In this document: piece by piece, positions 38,391 to 50,005 of the stretch
How the letters are laid out: each line of letters starts with the position of its first letter
Numbering within the stretch: the stretch's first letter is position 1
From: Costus lasius
Lineage: Eukaryota > Streptophyta > Magnoliopsida > Zingiberales > Costaceae
DNA length: 64,000 nucleotides
Direction: 5' to 3'
Assembly: GCA_027563935.2 (NCBI GenBank)
Contig: CM050453.2
Span: 91,610,665 to 91,674,664 of the forward strand
The notes under the pieces: model-generated
The model's database searches: none
The model's input: the letters and a program-made list of their open reading frames with translations, nothing else
What the model was told of the DNA's origin: nothing
Made by a program: the position numbers and the translations under genes

Positions 38391-40565
38391 AGAGTATTAC
38401 CAACAAAAGTTTGACTATAATACTTTATTAAAATAAGAATCAAACTAAGAGGTAAGTACTCAAGGAATATCAAAGCCAATGTACACAATTGGAATAAATC
38501 CAGAAAAAAATCAAAGTAAGAGACAAAGACAACAAATACGTAGACAAAGTATTTCCATTTCAATGGTAAAAAGGGATAAACATAGTGTTGCTAGTTCACC
38601 TTAGTATATACAAGTAGTAGTAGAAGAAGTAAAAAAGATACAATGGAGAAAAAGAAAGCTAAGAAAGTAGAGTTGCACTAGGTTCGACTTCTTCATCATC
38701 ATTATCTTTGGGAGGATTCTTTCACAAGCGACAACACTATCTTTAAAGATTGGTGATAAGTCCATAAGGCCTAACGCCATGCCATCTACCTTACCACAGA
38801 CATTGATGTCGCCAAAAGCACATTGAAGCAGTAAAATAAATTTCGTTTCCTATAAGAACTAGACGTTAAGTACCGATAAATTATGATTTCAATAGTTAGA
38901 CAAACCAAACTGAGTGATCAAATTATGAAACAAACTTGAATTTAATTCAATAGAGTGATCGAAATTTAGGAGGAAGCAATAGGATAAAAAATTCAGGATT
39001 TTCACTGTATTGGTTTTATACGCCAGAAATAAATGACTCACTTTATCAATAATTTCTAAACAAGTTAAATAGAATTCATCCTAATGCATAGATTGTCCCC
39101 TCTCACTGACCTAACCCAGTATTTATTTTAATTAATCTCCTACTTAGGATGACAACGAGTTGGGGTGAGGGATATTTTTGTTGTGGAGCGGATTCGGGTT
39201 TGGATGCAAGGCAGATATATAAAATCTCATACTTGATCCCAATCTAATTTATAACAATTGGGTTTTACTTGAACCCAACTCAAGATTTAGTCAAATTGGA
39301 TTGGGTTGGGTATAGATATTTTTGCCATCCCTACTCCTACTCTTATGGCTTAATAATTCAAATAAACCCATTAAGTTCTATAACAAATTATATTAACTAT
39401 TTTATGCTCAAAAGCTATTTAAAAGTGGGCCAAACAAGCTCTTAATCTCCCCAATTCAATTATCCTGATCTTCTCTATTTTGCATGTTTATTTGCCAAAT
39501 CGCTCAAAATTGGGATTTGCAGTCCTATTTTTCCCTCTCGGTCACCTCCTATCCATCCTTGATCCCCCAATTAGGGTTAGGACTTGTTTATGTATAATTG
39601 TTGAGCTTCTAGGTTGAAAATGGCACAAAAATTTTGTCTGGTATACACTTCCATTGCTAGTGATGGGATTCACATGTATGGCCATGGTTTTTTCTTGTTT
39701 GGAATTATTTTATCACAAAGGAAGTCATAGACTATAATGAGGGTCACAATATCATCTATGACAATTTAAGTGTAGCTTGCCTCTGCTCTTGCAACATCAC
39801 AACTTGTGATCAGGCACGGTGATTTTTCTAAAGGATCTAATTTAGTGTTGATTTTGTTTCACCATATAGAGTCACATCTTGGCTTCAAAATCCTTGAAAT
39901 ATATTAATTTTGGGCTCTTTTACTTGAAATTTTATAGTGACAAAGAAAACGGTAGATTCTAAATAAATAAAGATATTTAAGTGAAAAATATTATAAAAAT
40001 AATAATTTATAACTTAAATTATAGATAATAAACACTAAAAAATCTATATTAATATGAGTCACCGGACATTAAAGAGATACTTCCACAGATAAGCCTTTTA
40101 AGTTGCCCAAACTCAAGAAAATTAGTATTTGAACTCAAAGCCCTTCCAAGAGTATGTCTCAAACCTAAAGTTAAAACTAGGCGGAATCTCTTTCTTCACT
40201 ATTTTTTCTTACAATTCTTCTAGTGCTTTAGCTGATTTAAAATTGATCTCCTAACACAAACAATTTTATACCTTCACATGTTCGCTTATGCCACTAATGT
40301 TTCCTTATTCACAATTTCTATAAAAGCCTCCACTTTGTCTACTCTCTTATTAGCTTTCTCATCTCTATTCATGACTTCTATTGCCTAATTCTCTGCCTCA
40401 GCTGCCTTTGCCTCCACCGTTTCCAGTTGATTTTTGTTGTCACCACTAGCATATTTTCTAGAGCACTTGCCGTTGCTCCTTCACCCATGTCTCTCCTCCT
40501 TTAATTAAGTCTGGCCTTTCTTTGTATAAATTTGATACACTGAGTTGCCAATTATTTGGCAAACA
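38391..40565. other. Intergenic repeat-derived spacer
   Basis: AT-rich sequence without a recognisable gene. It contains the 189-bp hAT-type element at 39145-39333. Confidence 0.5.
39145..39333. mobile_element. Complete 189-bp hAT-type MITE with perfect 8-bp duplication
   Basis: The ends TAGGATGACAAC and TTGCCATCCCTA are flanked on both sides by CTCCTACT (39137-39144 and 39334-39341), a perfect 8-bp target duplication typical of hAT elements. The interior has GGGTTTTACTTGAACCCAACTC, shared with the copy at 23185. This copy fixes the family boundaries. Confidence 0.88.
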
Positions 40566-40847
40566 CTAGGTGTCACGCCCCGGTCGGATCATCCTGAAAA
40601 CAGCCCTTATCCGCTGTCTCAGGGCAATCCGGCGGAATACCGGAACGCAACTCTCCCTAGGGTTTCCGGCCCCAAAATTAGAAACCCTAATCTCCCCGGA
40701 TAATTTTTATCCCCAAATTACAAAGTCGCTCAGAACCCTAACCCCAATTAGGAAAGTTCAGAAGCAAACCCTAATTTGAAAATACCTATTCCCTCGATTT
40801 TGACCAAAGTCAAAATCACTGTTCATGCTGACGTCAGCATGACATCA

Positions 40848-43445
40848 TGTAACATCCCCTCAGAATAAACCCCAATCACAGACAGAAACCGCGGAAGATA
40901 GGGAACGTCACACACAAAACAACAAGACAGATGCTAGGGAATGATAGCTTACGGAAAATGATTCGAAAAATTTCGGCAGCATGTCCCCAGAAAGCTAAGG
41001 AAATTCCTGTACATGCTCCATAAACACAAACTGAAACATACCATTTCGAAATCAAAATTCTTAATCCTTATCACAACATCAAACTAATAAATCACAATAA
41101 TCAAATAACACTGAACAAAACAGAATTCACCGAAAACAGGCTTAAGCCCTCGGTTTAACAGTCGTGTCAAAACCAAATGCCAACCCGGCAACAATATCAC
41201 AGTAGTCGAAAACTAACAGCCACATCCGGCTAACATGTCAATGAACAAAATCATAAAAACCTCGGCCACATCCGGCCCTCAAAATTGCACAGGCTCGCAG
41301 GCCCCAAAATATCAAGTCAGAAAACTAAACATCCGCTCACGCTGTAGGCTCCTGTCCTGCATCTGGAAATATCGTGGAATGAGCTACACGGCTCAGTGAG
41401 TAGATAGTCTCGTTCGACCATCCACTAATATACAATCAAAAATAGATGCAGATATCTTTTCAAAGCTTTTAACGGAATATGTCAAAGTATGATACATAAG
41501 AAAACCGATAACCATAAATCACAATCATGATCAGAAAACAATACACCCACAACCTCGGGCAACCAGACACAAAACAGCCTATCCGGCTAACAGACTAAGG
41601 ATCACACAACTAATGTCCAGTGATTCAGAATTGACCCCAAGGGTCCAACCTGGCCCTCGTCAAGGCACTGAGAGTAACTTGCAACAAACAATGGTGAGGC
41701 GTAGATTCAAGAGGTGGCCCCCCGCCAGGTCACGACGTGGCACTTTGCTCTACGACACTCAACCGCACCCCCTTACCGGGAACACAAACAGAACAGAACG
41801 GAAGGTGAATGAATTCAAGAGGTGGCCCCCGTCTGACCAAGACGTGGCACTTTGTTTCAAACACCCAACTCTCAAAAGGTTTATCACTTGGACAAAAATA
41901 CCCTTAACACAAACCGGAAACCTGAACCTCTAACCTGGTCACTAGACTCTAGAACAGTCCCTCCATTACCGGAAATAAATCGGAATAGGTTGGGTGGATT
42001 CTCCAAACCCAAATCAGAATGACTGTTCACTGAGTGCTCTAGTTGACCCTTAGGTTCAGTCCACTCAAGTCTAAGACCCTTATCGAGTGCATACAACACA
42101 AACATTGTCTCGAACATCACATCAATCAAGTTCAGGAAAGGTCCTTAAATTTCATGCAAACATGGTTTAACCTTTTCTAAGTTATCATCCAAGGTTATCA
42201 ATCAATATTTCACATCAATACTTCCTACATACACCATTCAACTAAAAATACATATTAATACCGAAAATTCACCAAATTTCATCCGCAGATAACATAAATA
42301 CAGGAAATACAAAATCATAGTTTTCTCCTAGTTCTTATAACAAAAGACAGAAATGCCCCTAGTTCAAAATTTAAGTCATGCAGGAAAACTTATCCAAAAA
42401 TTTCGTAAAAATAGTCATTACATCCCTCATGATCATTAAATTCGTAATTTCAAGTTTTTCCCCAATTTAACTAGAAAATTTACCGAATTACCCCTAGGTC
42501 AATTTCAGTCAACAGAAATTTTTATTTCCAAAAATTCCCCAAAAATAACAGTAGAGTCCTCATATACCTAATTTCATGAAAATCAGGTTTGCCCCAATTT
42601 TTACCCATACATTTGGGAGCAATTTCATGAAGAAGGGGCGAAATTCTCAATTAAGCCCTAATCTTCATGTAATTGAATGTTTAAAGCCACATACATGTTT
42701 AATCAAGGTCTAATTGATGATTAGAAGTCTTAGAGATGAAAAGCCCTAATTTTTATGCAAACTAGGGTTTCGAAATTTAGGGAAAAACAAAGAAACGTGT
42801 ACAACTTGAAATCAAGAATTCATGTCATCTTTCTAGCATTAATCTTCTCTAAATCAAGCAACACTTCCAATATGCGTGAACTAGGTGAAAGAGAAGATCC
42901 ACTCACTTTGATTTCGGTTCTTCCAAACCTCACGCCCTCATGCCTCCCTTCACGCCACTCACGTCGCCGGAAGCACAAAAGTCACCGGAAACCGCCTCCA
43001 CCACCACTCGCCGCCGGCCACAAGAAGAGGAGAAGGGAGGAGAAGGTAAGCCGCCCCTTCACCCTAGGGAAAATCGTGAGAAAAAGGGAAAACATGTGAA
43101 CATGGATCCCTCCCGATTTCGTTTACCCATCAAGCCTCCCAAGAATCCAAACCCAATAGCAAGCATAAGTGGAAGATCCAATAACCCTTTAGTATAAGTT
43201 ATTCTCCACCTCACCCTTATCAAGGGCTCTTACCCTTTTCTAACAGATAAACACCACTAGCCTAGTGGTGTGCAGCACACATTTTACGCCTTAAGTCGCA
43301 GGTTCGAATCCTCTCGCGACACATATTTTTACATCACAGGAAAAATACATAAGTCAATACATTACCTCATTGAAAAACTTCCACAACAAAGCTAGATAAA
43401 CAAAATTTTATTTTCTTACCTGCTATTAAATTTTCGGATCTTACA
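40848..43445. mobile_element. Nested 2.6-kb solo LTR (TGTAACATCCC...TCTTACA)
   Basis: TG..CA termini with a short inverted TGTAA/TTACA and a perfect 5-bp duplication CATCA (40843-40847, 43446-43450). No primer site, polypurine tract or coding region was found, so this is a solo LTR. A block with RGGTGGCCCCC..GACGTGGCACTTTG is duplicated at about 41702 and 41808. Confidence 0.82.
43258..43320 (+). other. tRNA-like A box/B box segment in the nested LTR
   Basis: TAGCCTAGTGG (43258-43268) fits the Pol III A box and GGTTCGAATCC (43301-43311) fits the B box perfectly. The spacing is that of a tRNA gene (43 nt start to start). The stems are too degenerate for a tRNA call. It may be a tRNA-derived insertion or a fortuitous Pol III promoter. 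Confidence 0.55.
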
Positions 43446-44655
43446 CATCAGCCCTCGATCAAATTACGCCGCGCCGAATTTCTGCCTTGCCGACGTAAGC
43501 ATGACGTCATCCGCCCGAAATCGTTTTTGCCGCGTCGATTTTGCACGCTGACGTCCGCCTGACGTCAGCGTCCCGAAATCGATTTCGAAATCGAAATCGC
43601 TGATGCAAAATTGAGCGTTGACCGGCTCAATTTTGACTCGCCTCGAACCGCGGGTCATCCCCTTCCTCTCGACGCACGACGCCGTCGCGTCGTTGCTTTG
43701 GCCGAGCGCCGCCGCGCCCGGGAGTTGGCCGACAAAGGGGGAAGACCGTCCGTCTTCCTCCGACCTCATCGTCGGCAGCCGCCTGCTGCCAGGAGCTGTC
43801 GCCGGAAACGCCGAAACAGGGGAAGGGAGGTGGAAGAGGGAAAGCTCCGTTTTATTCCACGAAAACGTTACAAAACTCCTCTCGTCGCCGACGACCACCG
43901 TCGCCGGTGCCCCCATCCCTCCCTCGCCGGTCATCGCCGGTTACAAGCTCTTGTTACTCTCTTTCTCTCGTCGGCACCCCCGCGCCAACCTTCGCCCCCT
44001 GGCGGCATCAGAGCCCCGCTCTGGGATGGGCGACGGCGCCCTCGCCGTCGCCGGTAGAGTCGCTCCCCGGCACTCTCTGTGGTGACGCCTCCGCGCACCC
44101 GTTTCGTCCGCCACTCGGACGCTTATAAAGGGAAGGAAGCCGCGTCCGCGTCTCGTGCGCGCCTGCCGCTTGCGAAGCTCGCTCTCGTCGTCCGCTCTTC
44201 TGCACTTCGCGTCCGCACGGTTCGGTCGCCGCTTCGTCCGCTCCTTCCGCGAACACCGCCGAAAACGCGTTTCTTCCGAGAAGCTCGCGTCACGCGTCTG
44301 CGTTGCCCGCTTCTCCTGCCTTGAATCCTCCGCAGCCTCCGAAGATGAGGTCGCTGCCTGCTGCGTCCGCGTCGTCCGCATCTTTTGGCGGAGAGCTCGT
44401 GCCCGAGCTCCTTCACGCACGCCCGCGTCTTTGTCCAGATCCGCCGCCAGCATCGTCTCCGTCCGAATCGCTCGGAGGAGACGGCGTAGTCGTCGTCGCA
44501 CGCGCCACGCCCACGCGTGTAGCTGATTCGGCAGCGCAATGCTCGCGTTTGCCCTCCGTCAAACATCTCTGTCGACTAGGCTTCTTCTTGTGGGCCTAGG
44601 TTTGGATCAGGCCCAATAGGCTTTGGGCTGAACCGGATGAACCCAGGCCTAACAC

Positions 44656-45027
44656 TAGGGATGGCAATTGGGTAGCAATTTAACTCATACCTACACTACT
44701 CGAACCCATTTAAAGGTAATCGGGTACATGTTATTCGAGTTTTTGTAGATATGGGTAGTGCACATACTACCGGAGTTGGGTTTGGGTAGAATAGAGCAAA
44801 TAACCCCGAATCCGGTTATATTTATTTATTTATTTATGTACTAAAATTATATATTTTTTAATATATTATTTGGGTTTACAGGAACCCATTTTACCTTACC
44901 GGAAATTTAACCATTATTAGAGTTTTTATAGGATCAGGTATCTGAATTTTAATCGTGTAACCATATATATAGGTTAAAAATTTGTAGGATAAGTATTAAA
45001 GTCGAATATTTATAGGGTTCGGGTATT
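44656..45027. mobile_element. hAT-type element, left part (right part at 58514-58670)
   Basis: TAGGGATGGCAATTGGGTAG opens a copy of the family seen at 39145. It breaks at GTATT where the Athila-type element inserts, and resumes at 58514 to end TTGCCATCCCA (58670). Its first bases lie in the CTAGG duplication of the solo LTR at 40571, so that LTR inserted into its left tip. The outer flanks no longer show a clear 8-bp duplication. Confidence 0.75.
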
Positions 45028-46578
45028 TAACACGCCCTGCAAGTGCACGGTTATGTCGCAGTAATATATAAGATGTCGAATCCCACAGGGAACAAGGTTG
45101 AGTACCAGAAAGTCTGAGTTTTAATAGCTAGGCGAATCGAAACTTGGTTTTTGAAAACTAAAATTGAAAACAAAACTAGACAAGCAATCACAACTACGCC
45201 GGTTAAGAGTAAATATGGGAGAGATATCGGGGCTATGGTTTCCACCACGCTTACTATTTCAATCGCACAAGACAGATATTAATTATGTGGATTATTGGTT
45301 TTGCACAAGGAATCTAACCCTAGGGTACAAGGTGCCCTCTCTCGAGTGTACACCCCAGTGTTCGGCTTAGACCGACCTCCTACTCTCGCGGTGGATCGCT
45401 CTAAACGAACCCAATGAGTTCTATGGCAGATTATGAAACCCTCGAACGAATACCAAGCACTCTTGTGTTGAGGTATCACAAGTTTTACTAAGGGATTCCA
45501 CCCTTACGATCTTTTTCTCAGTATGAATCGTAACGGCTAATACATGAAAATACTCAGCCAAGGTAAATTCATTCCAAATAATGAAAATTGAAACAAAGTT
45601 TTCGATCAAAATCATCAGCGGGCTTCAACCAAGCCCCGAAATAGGGTTTACGCTACAATCATCATTGAAACGCTCAAAAATATCTCTTTTAACATAGGAA
45701 GATCACGAGGAGGGATTTCTAAAGGATAGGAGAAGATAAAACGAAACAAATCCTGAAGAATCGAAGCACTCCGATGATCAGATCTTCGAAAATCGCCCCG
45801 AAATCGTGTTTTCACCGTGTTCTTCTGCTCCTGCCGCTTCGTCGTGTGATTACTTGATCATTAGGGCATGAAATTAGGGCTTTTATATCCTCTGCGTTCT
45901 CCTTCGAAAGAGCTTTCCATAGAGTCCTCACTTGCCAAATTTGGATGCCAAACGAGTGAGAAATCACCAAAAAATCCGAGTGGAACTCGGTCCGCGCGAG
46001 CCTGGGTTGGAATCACGGGTGAACCCCGCCGGGTTCACTTGGCCGTGATTCGTTCTATGAAATCTAGCTGAAAGAAGCGCGGTGAACCCTACCAGCCAAG
46101 TGAACCCCATGGGGTTCACCAGTTTCTTCGCCAGCCGGCAGAACCTCACAGAGAGCTTCACGGCTGGGTGAACCCCACCGGGGTTCACCTGGCTGTGCTT
46201 TGTTCTGTGCAAATTTCGGCCTAAAGGAAATCTGGTGAACCCCGCTGACCGTGAATCTCTTTGTGAGGTTCTGCTGGCTGGCGAAGAAACTGGTGAACCC
46301 CATGGGGTTCACTTGGCCGTATTTTTCAGGCTAACTCCGTTTTGGCCCAAATTTGACGTGTAGCTTCATCTTTGTATAAGAAATCGTCCTATGGCCTCGA
46401 AATCTTCAAAATATGTCGAAGAAAGGGTGATTTTACCTGAAATTCCACAAAAACACCAAAAAGTGAAGATTCCGAAGCATTCAAGCAAATAAGCCCTAAA
46501 AGAGCATAAAAGTGTCAATATAAGCCTAGATTTAACATGAAATAGCTTTGAATATTACTACTAAAATGCAAGGCATCG
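45028..46578 (-). repeat. 3' LTR of the Athila-type element
   Basis: 1551 bp. In element orientation it starts CGATGCC (TG decayed to CG) and ends GGGCGTGTTA. The TATA box is TATAAAA (complement of 45881-45887). Palindromes GTGAACCCC...GGGGTTCAC lie at 46018-46312, just upstream of the TATA box. Confidence 0.88.
46018..46312. repeat. Palindrome array in 3' LTR U3
   Basis: At least four palindromes: 46019-46038 (imperfect), 46100-46119 (perfect GTGAACCCCATGGGGTTCAC), 46167-46189 (10-bp arms, 3-nt centre) and 46293-46312 (perfect). Half-sites also occur. The spacers carry related GGCTGTGATTTGTTCTGTG-like words. Confidence 0.85.
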
Positions 46579-46593
46579 AAATACTCCAGACTT
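46579..46593 (-). other. Polypurine tract
   Basis: In element orientation AAGTCTGGAGTATTT ends exactly at the 3' LTR start, the Athila/Tat form of the PPT. Confidence 0.75.
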
Positions 46594-47815
46594 AAATTTT
46601 TGTTTGTCCTCAAGCAATAAAGTAAGATGAAACACAGGATAGGTATAAGAACAATCTTTTGGGTTGAGGCATACATCCAAGTTAGAGAAATATTTAATAA
46701 CAATCCAAAATCTAATTAGGAGAAATTAAGTAAATGGTTGTTTCAAGTGTTCAACAGTTTGTTCCCACGATAACTAGATGTCAAACAACTTAGTAAGCAG
46801 CAAACATAGGATTCAATCAAGCCTACACATAACACTCATGCAATTCCAATCTTCCCTATTCAAATCGTTGGGGTTAACTCAAATGTTCCATCAGGGTATG
46901 ATACACTGATTATTGCATTAGACTTCAACTCATATCCTTAGATACCATTGCCAATTTTTCGCAATGCCAAGTAGAGGAGTCTCTTTATTGATTTCAACTT
47001 CACATCCCTTAGATTTCAACTCATGTCTTTCGGTACCACTGCCAATTTTGCGCAGTGCCAAGTAGAGGAATCTAAGGGTAAGCGATAATTTTTTTTATGC
47101 TATGCTCAGTAGTTGATAACATATCCTTTTAACAAATGTAGTCTCTCCCCAACAACAGAAAGAAATTCAAAGAATAACCAAGTGAATATGTATCTCAATA
47201 CGATTCTCATGTAAGTTGTAAGCTTTAGTTGATTTAACAATCATAGAAATGTTTGACCTACTAATGAACAACTCAAACCAATCCAAATCACAAAATTTCA
47301 AAATTATAGAATAAATGAACATGATCAAAAAGTATCTCTAACAAGGAGGTATTCTTAACAATCTTTGTTTATTCCTAACCAATCATGCATTCAACTAAAA
47401 AAAAAAAATTTGCAATAGCTATCATTGGACATCATAGGACATCACTCATACACATAACTGCAAACTCATGAAAAAACATCATAAAAGAGTACGAACACAG
47501 ACAAAAGAGTAATGTCATATAGTCGCAGGGTGGGGCCTGAAGATGTGGACCAGGCCCACGAATATAATGACATATAAGATACAATGCCACAATACCATCC
47601 ATCACAGAATAAAAGTCATGTCACAGTCATAACAAGTCTAGCAAGCAAAGTCAAATGGCCACATGAAGACAAAAGGAGAGACCGGAGTAAAGATAGCTCA
47701 TCCACTCTAGAAGTTTGCATAGTCCTCTATGCAATGCCAAGATGTGAGATGAGTGGATGATGATGCTGACGCTGATGGGAAGCTATCTCCTCTTGCGCGA
47801 GCGAGAGCCAGAGCC
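46594..47815. other. Non-coding segment between env-like ORF and PPT
   Basis: No coding region was recognised. A block GATACCATTGCCAATTTTGCGCA..GCCAAGTAGAGGA is repeated at about 46940 and 47030. Confidence 0.5.
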
Positions 47816-49251
47816 TCATGAACTCTTGTTCTTCCCGCGCGCGCTATAGTCTGGCTCGACCTCCTCGTCTGAAGAAATTTCCATGCGTGCCATGTTCTCT
47901 TCATTGATGAAGGCAAGCCTCTCATCCATGCTTGATAGTTTCTCCCAAACGGACCCCATCATCTTGTGTTGCCTTTGCATGTGTGCCTCCATAGACTCCC
48001 AACAAGAAGAATGATCCCGTTGAATATAGTAAACAGTAGTGTCTAAGTGATCGATCACCTCCCGTTGATGGAGCTGCTCCTCCCTAATTTCCTGCAACAC
48101 AGACATCATAGAATCATGAGAGGAGGTGCGGCCAAAGGAAAAGGCGCCAGGGGCTGGTGGTGCGGTGTCAACGAGGTCAGGCTGTGCGTCCTCAACCGGC
48201 TAGATACGCCAGTTCCCTTGCACTCTTATTGTTGTGCGCTCTGGATTCAGTAAAGGCAGGCAAAAGGGGTTCCCTTTGAATGTCATGCAGTATGAGTCGC
48301 CCTTGCGAATAATCAGCTTCATGGCGACATAAGACTCGATGTCGAGCCTGTTGTTGCCAGTAGCTTCCAGTGTGCCATATGGAACGATACCTAGAGAAAC
48401 TGCCAAAAGAGTGATGAGGCCGCCAATTACAATCGCCCCTTTCAGAGAACGGGCGACGCGGCTGAATTGCTTCACCAAATAATACCCAGAGTCCACTCTG
48501 AAACTGTGAAGCATGCACCATAGATAAAATAACTCGGTTTGTCGAACCATACCGTCACTCTCACCGCGGCCAAAGAGGGTGTGGGCCAACACGCGGTGAA
48601 CATATTTGATTACAGGGTTGCACAAACTGGATGCACGGGCCACGCGAGCTGAGTAGATGTGCTCGTTGGTAATTGCGCCCCAAAAGCCTTGCTCATTGAA
48701 CTCAGTGGGGACCTTGCGAACACAAGGTTCTGGAAAACCATAAATGTTGTGCAACTGAGAAAGAGTGAGAGTATGTTCAATGTTACCCAAGCGGAAGGTC
48801 AAGCGGCCTGGATCGTCCTCAAGGATAGGATTTGCCTTCACTTCTAAGGAGCTCAGAAACTCCAGTGTGATGCCAACGTAAGTGGGAGAGAATAATCGCT
48901 GGAACTGATCCCAACCAACTGCAGTGTACATCAAGTTGACATCTTCTAGCATCCCAAGCATCTGCAACGTGCCTCGATCTAGGTATCTCGTGTTGAGCAC
49001 TCGGTGTTGACGCAGCGTCTGATAGCGCTCTTCCTGGCCAACGTTGCAAAAGATAATCCCGAACTCGTTCGGGGGAGAGACATATGGCTTCTGCCGGCTG
49101 GTGGGTGTGCGTCCATGGCACGACGATGAAGAACCTGGTGTTGCTGAAGATGGCCGGTCAGATGGAGGAGTGGGCATCGGCTCATACTCGTCATCGTCGG
49201 TGGCGGGCGGGCGGTCCTCTTGGAAGCCATGGCCTTGGTCCTTGGAGGCAT
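47816..49251 (-). pseudogene. Env-like / ATHILA ORF-1 family ORF with one internal stop
   Basis: The main open part (49177-48200, 325 residues) resembles ATHILA ORF-1 proteins. It has FGIIFCN, then RYLDRGTLQMLGM and LHNIYGFPEPC, then HRVLAHTLFGRGESDGMVR, and a hydrophobic stretch IVIGGLITLLAVSLGIV that could span a membrane. After a TAG at 48200-48202 the same frame continues to 47816 with a coiled-coil-like MMSVLQEIREEQLHQREVI...WEKLSSMDERLAFI and an acidic tail. Upstream, MPPRTKA at 49251 is one frame off, suggesting a shift near 49200. The family's function is unknown; env-like is a positional name. It lies between pol and the 3' LTR as in full Athila elements. Confidence 0.75.
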
Positions 49252-49559
49252 AGTGGCTAGAGATGATCGGTAAATAGCCGGCGAGCTTTGTTGAGAAGAG
49301 ATCTAGTCGGAGGTGCGAGGAGGAACGAAAGCGGTGGCGGATCGGCGGAAAAATCGGCGAAAACAGGCGAGGCGGAAATCCAAAATTTGGAATCGATTGA
49401 AGAGGAAATTCGAAGGGAAAACCTGGATCGAAACCTCGAGGACCTCCTTCGCGTATTGATGGGGCGATCTAGCGGTGCGATCGGCGGAAGAGTTGGCGCA
49501 ATCGGGAGGCGGCGGATGAGTCGCTCGGTGCCCTAATGTTTGGGAGAGTACTGGTTAGA

Positions 49560-49725
49560 ATACTGGTGAACCCGCCCGGGTTCACCAGCTCGTGATGTTT
49601 ACTGGTACCGGGCTGTTGCTACAGAAGCACGGGTAAACCACTGGGGTTCACCAGCTCGTGAAGTATTCTGGATGGTATCTAGTGTTCAGAAAAGATGGTG
49701 AACCCCGTGGGGTTCACTTGCCTGT
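49560..49725. repeat. Internal palindrome array upstream of the env-like ORF
   Basis: Three modules of about 60 bp carry GGTGAACCCG..CGGGTTCACC (49564-49585), a decayed GTAAACCACTGGGGTTCACC and GGTGAACCCCGTGGGGTTCAC (about 49691-49711). Each is followed by CAGCTCGTGA.GT.TTCTGG-like sequence. The modules resemble those in U3 of the LTRs. Confidence 0.8.
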
Positions 49726-50005
49726 GAAGCTTACTGGAGGGTTCTTGCGCAGACAGAAATAAGTGCACTGATCAACTCAAAAAATTCTGAAAAAATTTGG
49801 AAAAATTCCATGCATCTTCCTCCTACAGCATAAAGAGACATCAAATTAGTAGCAATCCCCTCTAGAAATCCAAAAATTAAATGAAAAATAAATCAACAGT
49901 GTAAAACAACGTCTAAATCAATGCATGAAAACTAAAATTAAACAAAAACTTGGGTTGCCTCCCAAGAGTGCTAGGTTTAGGTCGGTAGCTCGACCATAAG
50001 AGTTT

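Larger units (their letters stand above)
40571..44654 (+). mobile_element. Solo LTR (TGTCACGCCC...CCTAACA) with a nested solo LTR
   Basis: It starts TGTCACGCCCC and ends GGCCTAACA, with CTAGG on both sides (40566-40570, 44655-44659). Without the nested element (40848-43445 and its duplication) it is about 1.48 kb. A TATA box (TATAAAG, 44124-44130) about 530 bp before the end sets the orientation. The end region (GGCCCAATAGGCTTTGGGCTG) and the start resemble the solo LTR at 60691-63776. It is chromovirus (Del/Tekay)-like by its TGTCACGCCC terminus, which is an inference. The GC-rich part at 43450-44600 yields long Arg/Pro/Ser ORFs that I do not regard as genes. Confidence 0.82.

Noticed and set aside
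43258..43320. A tRNA gene
   Set aside because: The A and B boxes are good, but the acceptor and T stems do not pair properly and it lies in an LTR.
43464..44599. Several long overlapping Arg/Pro/Ala-rich ORFs on both strands
   Set aside because: They lie in the GC-rich part of a solo LTR with a TATA box. No domain was recognised and all frames are open.
46018..46312. CRISPR-like array from the spaced palindromes
   Set aside because: This is plant nuclear DNA inside an LTR. The units vary, the spacers are homologous to each other, and there is no cas gene.
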